Part shown: piece by piece, positions 1 through 8,314 of the stretch
How positions within the stretch are numbered: the first letter of the stretch is position 1
Layout: every line of letters begins with the position of its first letter
Assembly: GCA_902543535.1 (NCBI GenBank)
Contig: CACBYG010000001.1
Location: forward strand, 62,001 to 126,000
DNA: 64,000 nt
Reading direction: 5' to 3'
Source: an uncultured Pelagibacteraceae bacterium
Lineage (GTDB): Bacteria > Pseudomonadota > Alphaproteobacteria > Pelagibacterales > Pelagibacteraceae
The notes under the pieces: generated by a model
What the model was told of the DNA's origin: nothing
Seen by the model: the letters and a program-made list of their open reading frames with translations, nothing else
Database searches by the model: none
Program-made: the position numbers and the translations under genes

Positions 1-445
1 CTTGTATTGCAACTAGTGCTCTATCATTACTTAGTTCCATTTTATATTTTTTAGACAATATATCGCTTAAAATTTCAAAATCTTTTTCTTTGCATGCAGC
101 ATTTAAAATAATTAAGTATCCATCTTCCAGTTTGGTAATTATAAGATCATCATAAATACCTGCCTCTTCGTTCATAAGAAAACTATACTTAGAGCAATTT
201 TGTTGAAGATTTTTTAAATCTAAAGGAAAAATTTTTTCAAGATCGGATGTTAGATTTTCATTTCCATAAATAAATAATTGACCCATATGTGAAACATCAA
301 AGATACCAGCATGCGATCTTGTAAATTTATGCTCTTCAATAACACCTTTACTGTATTGAATTGGCATCTCATAACCAGCAAATTCAACAAACTTAGCTTG
401 GCTATCTTGATGTAATTTATTTAAAGATGTTTTTTTAATTTCCAT
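1..445 (-). CDS. gcvT: Aminomethyltransferase (glycine cleavage T protein), 5' part
   Basis: The first 148 codons of the T protein lie here; the gene runs off the left edge. T protein releases ammonia from the aminomethyl group carried on the H protein and passes the C1 unit to tetrahydrofolate. The translation opens MEIKKTSLNKLHQDSQAK, followed by FVEFAGYEMPIQY and the family motif HAGIFDVSHMGQ, all typical of the GcvT N-terminal folate-binding domain. ATG is at 443-445 with a TAGAG ribosome site five bases upstream, directly after a tandem glycine riboswitch. That placement independently supports the call. Known SAR11 biology links this riboswitch to use of glycine as carbon source and serine precursor. 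Confidence 0.93.
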   Translation of the reverse strand, partial: MEIKKTSLNKLHQDSQAKFVEFAGYEMPIQYSKGVIEEHKFTRSHAGIFDVSHMGQLFIYGNENLTSDLEKIFPLDLKNLQQNCSKYSFLMNEEAGIYDDLIITKLEDGYLIILNAACKEKDFEILSDILSKKYKMELSNDRALVAIQ

Positions 446-460
446 ACTAACTCTATCGTA

Positions 461-603
461 CCCATCTGTATATTTGCCTGAGAGTTTTACTCCTTCGGCG
501 AGAATCTAATCTCTTTCCAGAGTTAATATGTTACGGTCCTTTTACCTGAGAGTTTCCTGGGTGGTTGCTCCTTCGGTGCCACGTTAAATTGTGATCTCTC
601 CCG
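461..603 (-). promoter_or_regulatory. Tandem glycine riboswitch upstream of gcvT
   Basis: Read on the minus strand, two similar aptamers lie in series. The first, about 603-531, opens with GGGAGAG and contains ACCGAAGGAGCAA and AAACTCTCAGG. The second, about 525-461, contains CGCCGAAGGAG and AAACTCTCAGGCAAA and ends in ACAGATGGG. These are the conserved glycine-aptamer cores. Only 15 bases separate the second aptamer from the gcvT ATG, and the ribosome site lies in that gap. Control of translation start is therefore more likely than a terminator, and no terminator hairpin with a T-run is visible. Confidence 0.93.
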
Positions 604-612
604 TTAATAAAT

Positions 613-639
613 ATTCTATCATATATCAACCAATGTCAA
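613..639 (-). promoter_or_regulatory. Probable promoter of the gcvT riboswitch transcript
   Basis: On the minus strand TTGACA (639-634) is followed after 15 bases by TAGAAT (618-613). A start near 606 would place the first transcribed base just ahead of aptamer 1. The box lies in the only gap between the transporter gene and the riboswitch. The spacer is short, so strength is uncertain. Confidence 0.5.
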
Positions 640-643
640 TATT

Positions 644-1516
644 TTAAGCAGTCTTTTTTTCTAAGGAATAAAGATTGTAAAATTGAAGTAATACTGCAAA
701 AATTACAATTGCACCTCCAATAATCACTATAAATGGTGGCTGTTCATTAATAAACATCCATGCCCAAAGTGGCCCAAGAACTGCTTCTGTCAACATTATG
801 ATTCCAACCATAGCAGATGGTGTTCTTTGAGCACCAATTGTAATTAAAATAAATCCAAATCCTAATTGCATAAAACCTGCTAAGAAACCTAAAAAAATAT
901 CATGTGCAGAAATTAAAATTTTTCCAGACATTAAAAACCCAATGGTTAGAGCAAAAACCCCAGCAATAAATTGTGCAGGCACCATATCTACATTAGGATA
1001 TTTTCTTACAACTAATATTAAAACTGCAAACGAAATTGGCATTATAAATGCAGCAATATTGCCTGTCATTTGACCAGGAGATAAAGAGTTTCCTACCATC
1101 AACAGGATACCAGAAATTGCTAATATTATAGAAGTAAGCGTGATGACTGAAATTTTTTCCTTTAAAAAAAAGTATCCAAAAATTGCCAAAAAGATTGTTT
1201 GAGTTTGAATAATAAAATTAGCATTTGCAACGGTAGTGTTATACATCGCAAAAACGTATCCACAAAAACCAAACGATAAAACAAAACCTCCGACAAAACC
1301 TGGAAAACCTAAATTATAGAATGAACGAAATACTTGTTTTTTGTAAGTTATAATTAAGTAAAGACTAATTATAATTAGAAAAAAAACTGTTCTCCAAAAT
1401 AAGATTTGCCAAAGGGTTGCTCCCTCAAAAGATTTTACTATTAATCCACCAAAACTTAGACTACAAGCACCAAGGAATACTAATAGAGGACCTGGTAATT
1501 TTCTAATGATATTCAT
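644..1516 (-). CDS. EamA-family (DMT) inner-membrane transporter
   Basis: A 290-residue protein made almost entirely of hydrophobic segments, about ten, arranged as two tandem EamA halves of five helices. The first half carries the family pattern LSFGFCGYVFAMYNTTVANA; the second carries MVGIIMLTEAVLGPLWAWMF. Such proteins export or import small metabolites such as amino acids, but the substrate cannot be read from sequence. The ATG overlaps the pxpC stop by one base, so it is probably co-transcribed with pxpB and pxpC. That hints at a link with oxoproline or amino-acid handling, which is inference only. Confidence 0.85.
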   Translation of the reverse strand: MNIIRKLPGPLLVFLGACSLSFGGLIVKSFEGATLWQILFWRTVFFLIIISLYLIITYKKQVFRSFYNLGFPGFVGGFVLSFGFCGYVFAMYNTTVANANFIIQTQTIFLAIFGYFFLKEKISVITLTSIILAISGILLMVGNSLSPGQMTGNIAAFIMPISFAVLILVVRKYPNVDMVPAQFIAGVFALTIGFLMSGKILISAHDIFLGFLAGFMQLGFGFILITIGAQRTPSAMVGIIMLTEAVLGPLWAWMFINEQPPFIVIIGGAIVIFAVLLQFYNLYSLEKKTA

Positions 1517-2460
1517 TAAATTTGACTAAGTAAATTCTTTGTCTCCATTTCATACAGTTTAAACAAAGTTTCTGCATCAGATAATTCTATTTCTTGAAAT
1601 TTAACTTTTGAACCTGGTGCTAATTGTACTAAGCGATCATAATCAACGCTAACTACAACACCTATTTTTGGATAACCGCCTACTGTGCCATGATCTGACA
1701 GCATAATTATTGGATTACCATCAGCTGGAACTTGGATGACACCCTTGACCAAACCCTCAGACTTAATATTTGTATTTATAATATTTTCAATTTTTGGCCC
1801 CTCAAGTCTCATCCCCATCCTGTCAGATAATTTTGAAACAACAAATTCTTTCTCAAAAAATATTTTTTTTCCCTCGTCTGAAAAATAATCAAAATTAGTT
1901 CCTTTAATTACTCTTATGTTTTCAATTTTACTGTTTATATAATTTACTTTTTTAAGTGTTTTATCGGAATTAATTTTTAATAGATTAATCTTTTGACCAC
2001 TATCTAATTTCTTTCCATTATTTGAACCAATATTTGCTTTAGTATTGATTGAACAACTATTCCATTGAAAGTTAAGATCTATTTCAGACCCTATTGCAAA
2101 ATAACCATAAACAGATTTGTTAGTAGAAATTATGTTAATTTCATCACCATTTTCTAAATGGTAGCTCTGATAACAAACTCCATCAATTTCATTATCTTTT
2201 TTTTTGATTTTAAAAATTACGTCTCCAGTAATTACAAAATTTAATTTATCACCTGTATATTTCAAATGTGGACCTTGATAAGCAAATTCAATAACAGGAG
2301 CGGTCAAATGATTGCCAACTAATTTATTTGCTAAAAGGAAATTTCGGTTATCCATTACACCACTAAAAGGAATTCCGATATGATATAAATTTTCTCTTCC
2401 TTTATCTTGAAACGTTGTATTAATACCACCCCTTAATATTTCAAAATAATTACCTATCAT
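1516..2460 (-). CDS. pxpC: 5-oxoprolinase subunit C (AHS2/KipA family)
   Basis: About 314 residues of the biotin-dependent carboxyltransferase-like AHS2 family, which with PxpA and PxpB hydrolyses 5-oxoproline to glutamate using ATP. The start region FEILRGGINTTFQDKGR, the internal HIGIPFSGVMD and the late SDHGTVGGYPKIGVV are family hallmarks. Two starts are possible: ATG at 2472 or ATG at 2460. The second has GAGAG six bases upstream and matches the usual N-terminus, so it is chosen here. Either start overlaps the end of pxpB, indicating coupled translation. Confidence 0.9.
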   Translation of the reverse strand: MIGNYFEILRGGINTTFQDKGRENLYHIGIPFSGVMDNRNFLLANKLVGNHLTAPVIEFAYQGPHLKYTGDKLNFVITGDVIFKIKKKDNEIDGVCYQSYHLENGDEINIISTNKSVYGYFAIGSEIDLNFQWNSCSINTKANIGSNNGKKLDSGQKINLLKINSDKTLKKVNYINSKIENIRVIKGTNFDYFSDEGKKIFFEKEFVVSKLSDRMGMRLEGPKIENIINTNIKSEGLVKGVIQVPADGNPIIMLSDHGTVGGYPKIGVVVSVDYDRLVQLAPGSKVKFQEIELSDAETLFKLYEMETKNLLSQI

Positions 2461-3127
2461 TTTTACTCTCATATTCTTGTCGTGAAATTTTTTTAAAAAT
2501 AATTGTATCTCCGGGGTTAATTAAATTTGGATCTTTCTCTTTACTATCATCAAATACTTTTAAAGGAGTGTTTCCAATTATATTCCAACCGCCTGGGCTA
2601 TCAAAAGTATAAATATTTGCAAATTGTTCAGTTATACCAACTGATCCCTGGGGTACTTTTACTCTTGGCGTTTTTAAACGTTGAGTTCTTAAATTTTCAT
2701 CTATATCTCCCAAAAAAGGCATTCCAGCGATAAAACCCGTCATATAACAAAAGTACTCTTTATCAAAAAACTTTGTCAAAATTTCCTGATAACTTAAATT
2801 TAATTTTTTTTCTAATCTATCTCTGTCTAATGCGAAATTTTCCTCACAACAGACAGGTACTTCAATTTTTTTATTATTTTTATTCTGTTCAATGGTTGTA
2901 TCTAAGTTTTCAATTTTTTTTTTGATTTCACTAAAATTGGTAACACGAAGATCAAATGAAATAATTAATTTATTATATGATGGAGTAAGGTTATTAATAC
3001 CTTTAATTTTTTTTTCTCTAATAGTATTAAAATATTTTATTACTTCTAAATTCGTTGCTTTATTTACCTGTATACCAAAGTCACAATATAATGCTGCGTC
3101 ACCAAGATTTGATATATTTTTTAACAT
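2450..3127 (-). CDS. pxpB: 5-oxoprolinase subunit B (AHS1/KipI family)
   Basis: A 225-residue AHS1-domain protein, the usual family length. Signature stretches are YMTGFIAGMPFLGDID, TPRVKVPQGSVGI and DSPGGWNIIGNTPLKVFD near the C-terminus. It is the partner of PxpC in the ATP-dependent 5-oxoprolinase. The gene is first in a minus-strand run pxpB-pxpC-transporter. Its ATG lies only 28 bases from the divergent pxpA start. No ribosome site is evident upstream, so the transcript may be nearly leaderless. Confidence 0.9.
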   Translation of the reverse strand: MLKNISNLGDAALYCDFGIQVNKATNLEVIKYFNTIREKKIKGINNLTPSYNKLIISFDLRVTNFSEIKKKIENLDTTIEQNKNNKKIEVPVCCEENFALDRDRLEKKLNLSYQEILTKFFDKEYFCYMTGFIAGMPFLGDIDENLRTQRLKTPRVKVPQGSVGITEQFANIYTFDSPGGWNIIGNTPLKVFDDSKEKDPNLINPGDTIIFKKISRQEYESKNDR

Positions 3128-3132
3128 GCCAT

Positions 3133-3140
3133 GTTATACT
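3133..3140. promoter_or_regulatory. Candidate symmetric -10 region shared by pxpA and pxpB
   Basis: The 28-base gap between the divergent starts contains an extended -10 on the plus strand (TGT then TATACT at 3135-3140). On the minus strand TATAAC lies at 3138-3133, so the two hexamers overlap almost completely. No convincing -35 is seen on either side. The predicted starts give very short leaders for both genes. Confidence 0.4.
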
Positions 3141-3155
3141 TCAACAATTAAGGGT

Positions 3156-3929
3156 ATGGAAATTAATATAAATTGTGATTTAGGTGAAAAATCAAAACAC
3201 CATTCAAATAAATACGATCCAGATTTACTTGAAATAGTAAATTCTGCTAATGTAGCTTGCGGATATCACGCTGGAGATAGTCAATCAATGAATGAGGTAG
3301 TCCAAATATCAAAAAAAAATGGGGTTAGTATCGGTGCACATCCATCATTCAACGACCCTGAAAATTTCGGACGAAAAAGAATAGAATTACCAACTATTGA
3401 GATAAAAAAATTAATATTTGATCAATATGAAATTCTTCAAAAAATTGCTCAAAATCATGGGGAAATTGTTACTCATATTAAACCTCATGGTGCATTAAAT
3501 AATATGGCTTGTGAGGATATTAGTTTGGCAACAACTCTAGCGAATGCCATAAAAGAAATTAGTAAAGATTTAATTTATCTTGTGCCTACTGGTTCAAAAA
3601 TGGAACAGGCTGCTAAAAAATTGAATATGAAAATTGCATGCGAAATTTTTGCAGATAGAAACTATGAGGATGATGGCAACTTGGTCTCAAGAAAAAAACC
3701 TCATGCTTTGATAACTGATCCAGAGCTGGCGAAAAAACATGTTTTATTTATGGTTAAAAATCAGTCACTTAATTGTCACAGTGGAAAACAAATACCTTGT
3801 GAAATTGACTCTATATGCATACATGGGGATAATGAAAGTGCATTGGCCACAGCAAAATCGATAAAAAACAATTTGTTGGAAAATGGACTTATATTAAAAC
3901 CCTTAAATCGTTTGGAGAAATTTATTTAA
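3156..3929 (+). CDS. pxpA: 5-oxoprolinase subunit A (LamB/YcsF family)
   Basis: A 257-residue LamB/YcsF protein. The open frame extends far upstream, but that part is antisense to pxpB. The true start is ATG 3156, preceded by AAGGG at 3150-3154, giving the family N-terminus MEININCDLGE. Further signatures are NVACGYHAGD, VSIGAHPSFND, THIKPHGALNN and SICIHGDN, which supply the metal- and substrate-site acidic and histidine residues of the family. It works with PxpB and PxpC to recycle 5-oxoproline. Unlike the usual single pxpBCA operon, pxpA here is divergent from pxpBC. Confidence 0.92.
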   Translation: MEININCDLGEKSKHHSNKYDPDLLEIVNSANVACGYHAGDSQSMNEVVQISKKNGVSIGAHPSFNDPENFGRKRIELPTIEIKKLIFDQYEILQKIAQNHGEIVTHIKPHGALNNMACEDISLATTLANAIKEISKDLIYLVPTGSKMEQAAKKLNMKIACEIFADRNYEDDGNLVSRKKPHALITDPELAKKHVLFMVKNQSLNCHSGKQIPCEIDSICIHGDNESALATAKSIKNNLLENGLILKPLNRLEKFI

Positions 3930-4414
3930 TGTTAAAAAATTTGTTTGTAATTTTATTTCTATTATTTTTTACTACACACTCTTTATCTGCAGGATCTGAT
4001 CCTAAACCAGCTAAAGTTAAAACCAATTATTCCAAAGCTGTGGATGCTATAAAATTTGCTAAAAAATATGAAAAAAAAGGTAAATTAGAAAAAGCTAAAA
4101 AAAGATATGAAAAGGCACAAAAACTTCTTTTAAAATCTAATAAAGAAAAGCCAAATCAGCCTGACACATTAAATTATTTAGGTTTTACAACTAGAAAACT
4201 TGGAGATTATGAAAATGGTGAAAAATATTATCTGATGGGTCTAGAAATTGATCCAAATCATAAAGGTATCAATGAATACTTAGGAGAACTTTACGTTACA
4301 ACAAATAGGTTAGCCTTAGCGAGAGAAAGACTAAAAGTATTAGAAAGCTGTAATTGTGAAGAATATACAGAGTTAAAAGATATTATAGATGGTGTGAAAG
4401 AGTCAAAATATTAA
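3929..4414 (+). CDS. Exported TPR-repeat protein
   Basis: A 161-residue protein with a clear signal peptide (residues 1-21, cut after HSLSA), a lysine-rich stretch, and two to three tetratricopeptide-like repeats from about residue 35 to 150, for example DTLNYLGFTTRKLGDYENGE. TPRs mediate protein contacts, so a periplasmic scaffold role is plausible, but no specific function can be given. Its ATG shares one base with the pxpA stop (TAATG), so the two are translationally coupled. A similar small exported TPR protein lies between guaA and guaB in this window. Confidence 0.7.
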   Translation: MLKNLFVILFLLFFTTHSLSAGSDPKPAKVKTNYSKAVDAIKFAKKYEKKGKLEKAKKRYEKAQKLLLKSNKEKPNQPDTLNYLGFTTRKLGDYENGEKYYLMGLEIDPNHKGINEYLGELYVTTNRLALARERLKVLESCNCEEYTELKDIIDGVKESKY

Positions 4415-4489
4415 TCTAGAACTTATTTGATTAAAAAGTGATACAGCTCACATTGAAATATTAAAAAATTAGACTAATATCTATTTATC

Positions 4490-5104
4490 TTGATCGAACA
4501 ATCCATAATATTATTACAAATTATCTTTATAGACATAATTCTAGCTGCTGATAATGCTATTATTATTGGTCTAATAGCTGCAAACTTTGTTCCCAAAAAT
4601 CGAAAAAAAATTATTCTTTGGGGAGTTGCTGGTGCTTTAGTTTTTAAAGTTATTTTTGCTGTTTTTGCTACATACTTATTTAAATTTTATTTTATTAAAA
4701 TTTTAGGTGGCCTATTATTAATATGGATCGTTAATGATTTAAGGAAAGATTTAGTTGAAATTAAAAAAGTTAAGAAATCACCAACCAAAAAATCAAAGGA
4801 ACCTTCTTTTATAAAAAGTGTTTATAAGGTTTTATTTGCAGATATCACAATTAGTTTTGATAACGTGATTGGTGTAGTAGGTGCAGCAAAAGGGTATTTT
4901 GGTTTTATGATTTTTGGATTAGTTTTATCAGTTGTTTTAACAGGTGCATTAGCAACATATATGGCTAAATATATACAACAACATATCTGGATTGCATATG
5001 TTGGCTTAATATTTATTTTAATTGTTGGTCTTCAGTTGATTATTGGTGGATTAGTTGATTTAGAAATACTAAATATAAACGAGCAATTTAAGAAATACTT
5101 CTAA
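4490..5104 (+). CDS. TerC-family integral membrane protein
   Basis: A 204-residue protein with about six to seven membrane segments. The two TerC acidic signatures are present: DIILAADNAIIIG near residue 15 and DITISFDNVIGV near residue 120. Each half thus has the conserved Asp-Asn pair implicated in metal-ion transport (Mn or Ca efflux in characterised relatives). A basic loop of about 20 residues separates the halves. The only in-frame start giving the expected N-terminus is TTG 4490. The stop abuts the stop of the convergent panB gene. Confidence 0.83.
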   Translation: MIEQSIILLQIIFIDIILAADNAIIIGLIAANFVPKNRKKIILWGVAGALVFKVIFAVFATYLFKFYFIKILGGLLLIWIVNDLRKDLVEIKKVKKSPTKKSKEPSFIKSVYKVLFADITISFDNVIGVVGAAKGYFGFMIFGLVLSVVLTGALATYMAKYIQQHIWIAYVGLIFILIVGLQLIIGGLVDLEILNINEQFKKYF

Positions 5105-5878
5105 TTAATAAGAGTGTTTTTTTAAAGGAAATTTTTTACTTCTCACTTCTCTGGCATAACTTGAAACAGCTTTAGAAATCTCTTTTCTTATATTTATATA
5201 TTTTTTTACAAATCTAACTCTAATTTGATTTAACCCAATCAAATCATCGAAAACTAAAATTTGCCCATCACAATTATTCGAAGCTCCTATTCCAATTGTT
5301 GGGATTTTGACTTGTTTTGTAATAACCTTTGCTAGAGAGCTTTCTATGCATTCTAATACCATTGAAAAAACACCTGATGTTTCAAGTAATTTTGCTTCCT
5401 TTAAAATCTTTTCTCTTTCATAATTTTTTTTACCTTTAAACTTAAAATTCTTAGCTGACTGAGGGAGAAGTCCTAAATGGCCCATAACAGGAATATTATT
5501 TTTAACTAGAACTTTAATAATTTGGTAAATTTTTTTTCCACCCTCTAATTTTACTGCATCACATTTAGTTTTTAATAATATTTTTTTTGCATTCTTAAGT
5601 GCTTCTTTAGAATTTCGATAAGTGTTATAAGGCATATCAACAACCATTAAACTTTTTTTAACACCCAATCTCACACTTTTAGAATGTTCTATCATTGTAT
5701 TTAATGTAACTTCTCTTGTAGATTTATAATTATATAAAACTGATCCTAGTGAGTCGCCAACAAGAACTATGTCACAATAATTATCTAGAATTTCTGCTAC
5801 ATTTTTTGAATAAGTAGATAAGCTTACTATTTTAGTTTTATTTTTTTTTCTTACTATAGATAATATTTTTTTATTCAT
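5105..5878 (-). CDS. panB: 3-methyl-2-oxobutanoate hydroxymethyltransferase
   Basis: A 257-residue PanB, close to the usual 260-270. It transfers a hydroxymethyl group from methylene-tetrahydrofolate to ketoisovalerate, the first committed step to pantoate and pantothenate. Visible motifs are LVGDSLGSVLY (metal-binding Asp), VDMPYNTY, AVKLEGG, PVMGHLGLLPQS, and IPTIGIGASNNCDGQILV with the active-site region. No other pantothenate gene is in the window. The start ATG is four bases downstream of the gloA stop, suggesting one transcript with gloA. Confidence 0.92.
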   Translation of the reverse strand: MNKKILSIVRKKNKTKIVSLSTYSKNVAEILDNYCDIVLVGDSLGSVLYNYKSTREVTLNTMIEHSKSVRLGVKKSLMVVDMPYNTYRNSKEALKNAKKILLKTKCDAVKLEGGKKIYQIIKVLVKNNIPVMGHLGLLPQSAKNFKFKGKKNYEREKILKEAKLLETSGVFSMVLECIESSLAKVITKQVKIPTIGIGASNNCDGQILVFDDLIGLNQIRVRFVKKYINIRKEISKAVSSYAREVRSKKFPLKKHSY

Positions 5879-5882
5879 TGGC

Positions 5883-6302
5883 TTACCAAGAGCCAGTATT
5901 CTCCATAGAAACCCAAGGTTCTTTGGGCTCTAGGTTCCCTTCCTGAAGAATTTCAATCGAAATCTTATCTGGAGATCTGACAAATGCCATATGACCATCT
6001 CTTGGTGGTCTGTTGATTGTATAGCCCATATCCATTAATCTTTTACAAGTGTCATAAATATTATCTACACGATAAGCAAGATGGCCAAAATTCCTTGAAC
6101 CTTCTCCTAGTTCATCACCATCCCAATTATAAGTCAATTCAATTTCTGCCTTATCATCATTTGGTGCAGCAAGAAATATAAGTGTATATCTTCCTTTTTC
6201 ATCTTCCATTCTTCTTGTTTCTTTAAGACCAAGGCCATCACAATAAAATTTTAAAGATTCATCTACATCTTTAATTCTAATCATTGTATGTAAATATTTC
6301 AT
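5883..6302 (-). CDS. gloA: Glyoxalase I (lactoylglutathione lyase)
   Basis: A 139-residue single-domain vicinal-oxygen-chelate protein. It converts the methylglyoxal-glutathione hemithioacetal to lactoylglutathione. The metal ligands expected from the E. coli enzyme are present at matching spacing: His5, Glu55 (in AEIELTYNW), His74 (in NFGHLAYRV) and Glu117 (in ISIEILQ). The lack of the long insert found in zinc-dependent eukaryotic forms fits the Ni/Co-type bacterial class. It lies between guaA and panB on the same strand. Confidence 0.92.
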   Translation of the reverse strand: MKYLHTMIRIKDVDESLKFYCDGLGLKETRRMEDEKGRYTLIFLAAPNDDKAEIELTYNWDGDELGEGSRNFGHLAYRVDNIYDTCKRLMDMGYTINRPPRDGHMAFVRSPDKISIEILQEGNLEPKEPWVSMENTGSW

Positions 6303-6324
6303 AAGCCTACTTTATAGTTTAAAA

Positions 6325-7887
6325 CTACTCTAATTCAATAGTGCTTGGAGGTTTTGAAGTAACATCATAAACAACTCTATTTATACCTCTTATACTATTA
6401 ACTATTTTATTAGAAATTGTTTGCATAAAAGACTTTCTAAATTCAAAAAAATCAGCTGTCATTCCATCTTCTGATGTAATTGCCCTTAAGAGACATAAAT
6501 ATTCATAAGTACGATTATCACCCATTACACCAACAGTTTTGACGGGAAGCAAAGCAGCATATGCCTGCCAAATTTTATGATAAAGTCCATGTTCCCTTAA
6601 CGCTTGTATAAAATAATAATCAGCTTCTTTTAAAATTTTAATTTTCTCATTGGTAATAATTCCTGGCATTCTAATTGCTAAACCTGGGCCTGGAAAAGGA
6701 TGTCTTGAGATAATTTCTTTACTTAATTTTAATTCTAAACCTAATTTTCTTACCTCATCTTTAAATAAAAACTTTAATGGTTCAACAAGTTTTAAGTTCA
6801 TTTTGTTGGGTAAGCCCCCAACATTATGATGAGATTTTATTTTAGACGTTTGACTTCCAGTAACTGATTTGCTTTCAATTAGATCAGGATAAAGGGTTCC
6901 TTGAGCCAAAAATTTAACGTTTTTGATTTTTTTGGCATATCTCTCAAAAATTTTTATAAATAAATTACCAATTATTTTTCTTTTTTTTTCTGGATCAGAA
7001 ACATTTTTTAACTTACCTAAAAACTCCTTTTCAGCATTTACATAAATTAAGTTCATTTTTAGTCGCTTTTTAAAAGTTTGAACGACCTGAGTTTCTTCAT
7101 TTTTTCTTAAAAGACCTGTATTAACAAAAATACAATATAATTTTTTTCCTATTGCTTTATTTAATAATTGAGCAACAACACTGCTATCTACCCCTCCCGA
7201 TAAAGCACAAATAACTTTATTAGTACCTACTTGCTCTCTTACTTCTTTGACTAATTTATTTTTTTGATCTTTTGCTGACCAGTTTCTTTTAATTTTACAA
7301 ATTAAAAATACGAAATTACTTATCAATTTTTTTCCATTTTCAGTATGAGTTACTTCTGGATGAAATTGTACTCCATAAAAATTTTTTAGTTTATTTTCAA
7401 CTATGGCATATTTAGAATTTGTACTAGACGCTATAACCTGAAAATTTTTGGGTAACTTGGATACCTGATCAGCATGACTCATCCAAACCTCTTTGGTTTT
7501 TTTTATACCGTAGAAATTTTTAGTTAGTAAACTATCTTTTTTTCTAAAAATATTGGCTAAACCAAATTCACGATGTTTTGATTGTTTTACTTTACCCCCA
7601 TTTAACTTTGATAAAATTTGGTGACCAAAGCAAATACCTAAAACTGGAATATTGAATTCTAATATTTTTTTATCAAATGAATATTTATTTATTTGGTAAA
7701 CATTCAAAGGACCACCAGATAAGATAATCCCTCTTACACACTGACTGATATCATTAGTTCTAATTTTTTTATGACTTATAATCTCAGAAAAAACACCCAA
7801 TTCTCTAATTCTTCTTGCAATTAATTGGGTAAACTGTGAACCAAAATCTATGATTACAACTTTATCCAGATTTTGATCAAGACTCAT
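6325..7887 (-). CDS. guaA: GMP synthase (glutamine-hydrolysing)
   Basis: A 520-residue two-module enzyme that aminates XMP to GMP. The N-terminal class I glutamine amidotransferase holds the nucleophile Cys86 in LGICFGHQ and the His/Glu pair in [12 protein letters not shown]. The synthase half starts near residue 200 with the pyrophosphate loop [12 protein letters not shown] and ends in the dimerisation domain ([15 protein letters not shown]). Its start overlaps the preceding small TPR gene by 11 bases, and guaB lies just upstream. This forms a guaB-TPR-guaA operon for guanine nucleotide synthesis. Confidence 0.96.
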   Translation of the reverse strand: MSLDQNLDKVVIIDFGSQFTQLIARRIRELGVFSEIISHKKIRTNDISQCVRGIILSGGPLNVYQINKYSFDKKILEFNIPVLGICFGHQILSKLNGGKVKQSKHREFGLANIFRKKDSLLTKNFYGIKKTKEVWMSHADQVSKLPKNFQVIASSTNSKYAIVENKLKNFYGVQFHPEVTHTENGKKLISNFVFLICKIKRNWSAKDQKNKLVKEVREQVGTNKVICALSGGVDSSVVAQLLNKAIGKKLYCIFVNTGLLRKNEETQVVQTFKKRLKMNLIYVNAEKEFLGKLKNVSDPEKKRKIIGNLFIKIFERYAKKIKNVKFLAQGTLYPDLIESKSVTGSQTSKIKSHHNVGGLPNKMNLKLVEPLKFLFKDEVRKLGLELKLSKEIISRHPFPGPGLAIRMPGIITNEKIKILKEADYYFIQALREHGLYHKIWQAYAALLPVKTVGVMGDNRTYEYLCLLRAITSEDGMTADFFEFRKSFMQTISNKIVNSIRGINRVVYDVTSKPPSTIELE

Positions 7888-8314
7888 TTTTTGGATCTAT
7901 ATTTTTTAATGAATCTTTGATTTCTTTATTTTCATCACATAAATTTTTACAAACTTTTGAAAATGTATCAGACAAATTTTTAACTTTCTCGTAATTAGAT
8001 TGTTCAATCGCTATTTTCATCATCATCAACATAGCTTCTTCATTATCAGGCTCAATGAGAAGAGCTGTTTCTAAATTATACTCCTCTTTTCTTTGGTTTT
8101 CTTCATGATTATAGATTTTTGCAAGGTATAAATATGAATTAGCATCTTTAGGATTAAAAACTATATTTCTTTCAAATAAAAAACGTGCATCTTCATATTT
8201 TTCTTTTTGATATAATTTTTTAGCTTTATTAAAAAAATTTTCTTTACTAAAGGTTTTGGTATTAACTGAAAAAAATAAAACACCTAAAAGAATTAATTTT
8301 ACAATTTTACTCAT
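7877..8314 (-). CDS. Small exported TPR-like protein between guaB and guaA
   Basis: A 145-residue protein with an N-terminal signal segment ([21 protein letters not shown]) followed by two to three TPR-like helical repeats, including [20 protein letters not shown] and [14 protein letters not shown]. Function unknown. It overlaps guaA by 11 bases and shares one base with the guaB stop, so it is locked into the purine operon, although an exported TPR protein has no obvious role there. Its resemblance to the exported TPR protein after pxpA is in architecture, not close sequence. Confidence 0.68.
   Translation of the reverse strand: MSKIVKLILLGVLFFSVNTKTFSKENFFNKAKKLYQKEKYEDARFLFERNIVFNPKDANSYLYLAKIYNHEENQRKEEYNLETALLIEPDNEEAMLMMMKIAIEQSNYEKVKNLSDTFSKVCKNLCDENKEIKDSLKNIDPKNES

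Noticed and set aside
2892-3155. Long upstream extension of the pxpA open frame
   Set aside because: The extension is antisense to pxpB, and the family N-terminus MEININCDLGE with a ribosome site begins exactly at 3156.
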